Positions 62,619 to 64,000 of a DNA stretch of 64,000 nucleotides are shown piece by piece (positions within the stretch are counted from its first letter, which is position 1; each line of letters opens with the position of its first letter). A model generated the notes under the pieces. The model was not told where the DNA came from, made no database searches, and saw only the letters and a program-made list of their open reading frames with translations. A program made the translations under genes and the position numbers. The DNA comes from Bradyrhizobium guangzhouense (GTDB lineage: Bacteria > Pseudomonadota > Alphaproteobacteria > Rhizobiales > Xanthobacteraceae), in NCBI RefSeq assembly GCF_004114955.1, contig NZ_CP030053.1:4774001-4838000 (forward strand), in the 5' to 3' direction.

Positions 62619-62693
62619 TCATTCCGGGACGCGCAAGAGCGCGTCCCCGGGATCTCGAAATCCCGGGTTCGACGCTTCGCGGCGCCCCGGGAT
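62619..62693. repeat. REP-like palindromic element
   Basis: Two adjacent hairpins are present: GGGACGCGC/GCGCGTCCC at 62626-62647 and CCCGGGAT/ATCCCGGG at 62646-62667. They are bounded by TCATTCCGGG and GCCCCGGGATCA. This is a recurrent intergenic repeat design I associate with Bradyrhizobium. It separates the CoA ligase gene from iclR. Confidence 0.7.
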
Positions 62694-62710
62694 CACTGGA
62701 GAGACTACGT

Positions 62711-64000
62711 TCAGAGCAGGCCCGCGCCGCGCGCCCACTTGTACTTGGCGCCGAGCACCTCGACCGGAAGTTCGGTCGAGTAAGCATAGGCCGGGATGCC
62801 GTTCTGGTAGAGATATTCGGCGGCTTCCTCGACCTCGACGTCGCCGGCCAGCGAAGCCACGATCGGCTTCACGAAGCCCTTGGCCTCCATCTCCTTCTTC
62901 ACCTCGACCATGTTGCGGGCGAACACCATCGGCGGCGTGACGATGGTGTGCCAGTAGCCGAGGATCAGCGAATGGATGCGCTCATCCGACAGGCCGAGCT
63001 TCACCGTATTGACGTAGGTGATCGGCGGCTCGCCGCCGGTGATATCCACAGGATTTCCGGCCGCGCCGAACGGCGGGATGAACTTGCGGAAGGCCGCATC
63101 GAGATCCGGCGGCATCGACATCAGCGACAGGCCGTTGTCGACGCAGGAGTCCGACAGCAGCACGCCCGAGCCGCCGGCACCGGTGATGATCAGCACGTTC
63201 TCGCCCTTCGGCGTCGGCAGTACCGGCACGCCGCGGGCGAATTCGAGCAGCTGCCGCAGGCTGCGGGCGCGGATCACGCCGGACTGCGCCAGCACGTCCT
63301 CATAGATCTTGTCGTTGCCGGCGAGCGCGCCGGTGTGCGACGAGGCGGCCTTGGCGCCGGCCGAGGTGCGGCCGGCCTTGAGCACGACGACCGGCTTCTT
63401 CTTGGAGACCCGTTTGGCGGCTTCCGCGAAGGCGCGGCCATCCTTGAGGTCCTCGCAGTGCTGCGCGATCAGGTTGGTGTTCGGATCCTGCTCGAAGAAA
63501 GCGAGCAGATCGTCCTCGTCGATGTCGGACTTGTTGCCGAGGCCGACGATCGCGGAGACGCCCATCTTGGCCGAGCGCGAAAAGCCGATGATCGCCATGC
63601 CGATGCCGCCCGACTGGGAGGACAGCGCCGCGTGGCCCTTGACGTCATAGGCCGTGCAGAAGGTCGCACAGAGGTTCGCCGGCGTATAATAGAAGCCGTA
63701 GATGTTCGGCCCCATCAGGCGGATGTCGTACTTCTTGCCGACCTCGACGATCTCCGCTTGCAGCTCCGGCGCGCCGGCCTCAGCGAAGCCGGACGGGATC
63801 AGCACCGCGCCCGGAATCTTCTTCTCACCGCATTCGGTGAGCGCGGCGGCCACGAACTTCGCGGGGATCGCGAACACGGCCGTGTCGATCACGCCGGGCA
63901 CATCCTTCACGCTCTTGTAGGCCTTATAGCCGAGGATCTCGGCCGCCTTCGGATGGATCGGATAGATCTCGCCCTTGTAGCCGCCGTTGATGAGGTTCTT
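62711..64000 (-). CDS. Acyl/acetate-CoA ligase (ADP-forming) family CoA-binding protein, partial
   Basis: The frame enters from the window's right edge and ends at 62711; 429 residues are visible and the N-terminus lies outside. A CoA-binding Rossmann portion (INGGYKGEIYPIHPKAAEILGYKAYKSVKDVPGVIDTAVFAIP) is followed by a succinyl-CoA-ligase-like domain with SSQSGGIGMAIIGFSRS, SHTGALAGNDKIYEDVLAQSG and ITGAGGSGVLLSDSC. It resembles the alpha part of ADP-forming acyl-CoA synthetases. The acid substrate is unknown. Confidence 0.85.
   Translation of the reverse strand, partial: KNLINGGYKGEIYPIHPKAAEILGYKAYKSVKDVPGVIDTAVFAIPAKFVAAALTECGEKKIPGAVLIPSGFAEAGAPELQAEIVEVGKKYDIRLMGPNIYGFYYTPANLCATFCTAYDVKGHAALSSQSGGIGMAIIGFSRSAKMGVSAIVGLGNKSDIDEDDLLAFFEQDPNTNLIAQHCEDLKDGRAFAEAAKRVSKKKPVVVLKAGRTSAGAKAASSHTGALAGNDKIYEDVLAQSGVIRARSLRQLLEFARGVPVLPTPKGENVLIITGAGGSGVLLSDSCVDNGLSLMSMPPDLDAAFRKFIPPFGAAGNPVDITGGEPPITYVNTVKLGLSDERIHSLILGYWHTIVTPPMVFARNMVEVKKEMEAKGFVKPIVASLAGDVEVEEAAEYLYQNGIPAYAYSTELPVEVLGAKYKWARGAGLL

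Overview
The window is a GC-rich stretch of chromosome from an alphaproteobacterium, most likely Bradyrhizobium or a close relative. The evidence is the dense ABC-transporter and small-molecule catabolism content, the ChvE/GguAB and YtfQRT/YjfF sugar transporters, operons knitted by 4-bp ATGA/GTGA overlaps, and palindromic intergenic repeats of a kind I associate with Bradyrhizobium and Rhodopseudomonas. The genus is inferred from recognition, not from a search. No rRNA, tRNA, CRISPR array, insertion sequence or prophage gene is visible. Both ends of the window cut through genes.

Layout. (1) 1-1.7 kb: the end of a GMC flavoprotein dehydrogenase, overlapping a short-chain dehydrogenase. (2) 1.9-9.9 kb: an operon of amidase plus a complete dipeptide-type ABC transporter (two permeases, two ATPases, binding protein), divergent from a LysR regulator with a tandem LysR-type operator between them. 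(3) 9.9-19.4 kb: a polyol catabolic unit (PfkB kinase, FGGY pentulose kinase, polyol dehydrogenase, SmoEFGK-like transporter) and a HAD phosphatase-SorC regulator operon. Near-identical operator sequences precede both operons. (4) 19.9-33.6 kb: two monosaccharide importers (ytfQRT-yjfF and chvE-gguAB) around a GntR regulator, an L-arabinose/D-galactose 1-dehydrogenase, an aldose epimerase and an SMP-30 lactonase. A 2-keto-3-deoxy-pentonate dehydratase (FAH family) lies upstream. Together these form most of an oxidative pentose/galactose pathway.

(5) 33.7-43.5 kb: the most unusual region. HEAT-repeat protein, two-cluster ferredoxin, AprA/fumarate-reductase-like flavoprotein and ferredoxin-NADP reductase lie on the minus strand. 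A DUF971 protein, a CRP/FNR-family regulator, and a sulfonate/nitrate-type ABC importer whose binding protein ends in a NosL-like domain lie on the plus strand. A YeiH sulfate/sulfite exporter follows. Four copies of a motif of the form CRATTAGTTK (36.76, 37.64, 37.69 and 38.99 kb) sit in the promoter regions, which suggests a single regulon, probably run by the CRP-like protein. Electron transfer, import and export parts are all present but no substrate is assigned. I regard this as the best candidate for an undescribed system.

(6) 44-54.6 kb: a Baeyer-Villiger-type monooxygenase; alanine dehydrogenase divergent from an Lrp regulator; a large PLP-dependent arginine/lysine/ornithine decarboxylase behind a perfect 15-bp inverted repeat, translationally coupled to a GNAT acetyltransferase; an orphan FlgC-like protein; a D-2-hydroxyacid dehydrogenase; a two-gene ThDP decarboxylase of the sulfopyruvate/phosphonopyruvate type; a VanZ-like and a DUF1236 protein. 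(7) 55.1-58.8 kb: gcl-hyi and glxR, the glycerate pathway from glyoxylate. (8) 59-64 kb: adenine deaminase, a NYN-domain nuclease-like protein, an IclR regulator and a partial CoA ligase.

How it fits together: most of the window imports and oxidises plant- and soil-derived small molecules. If the L-arabinose route ends in glycolaldehyde, as reported for bradyrhizobia, then Gcl-Hyi-GlxR would be the natural downstream module in the same neighbourhood. That link is inference.
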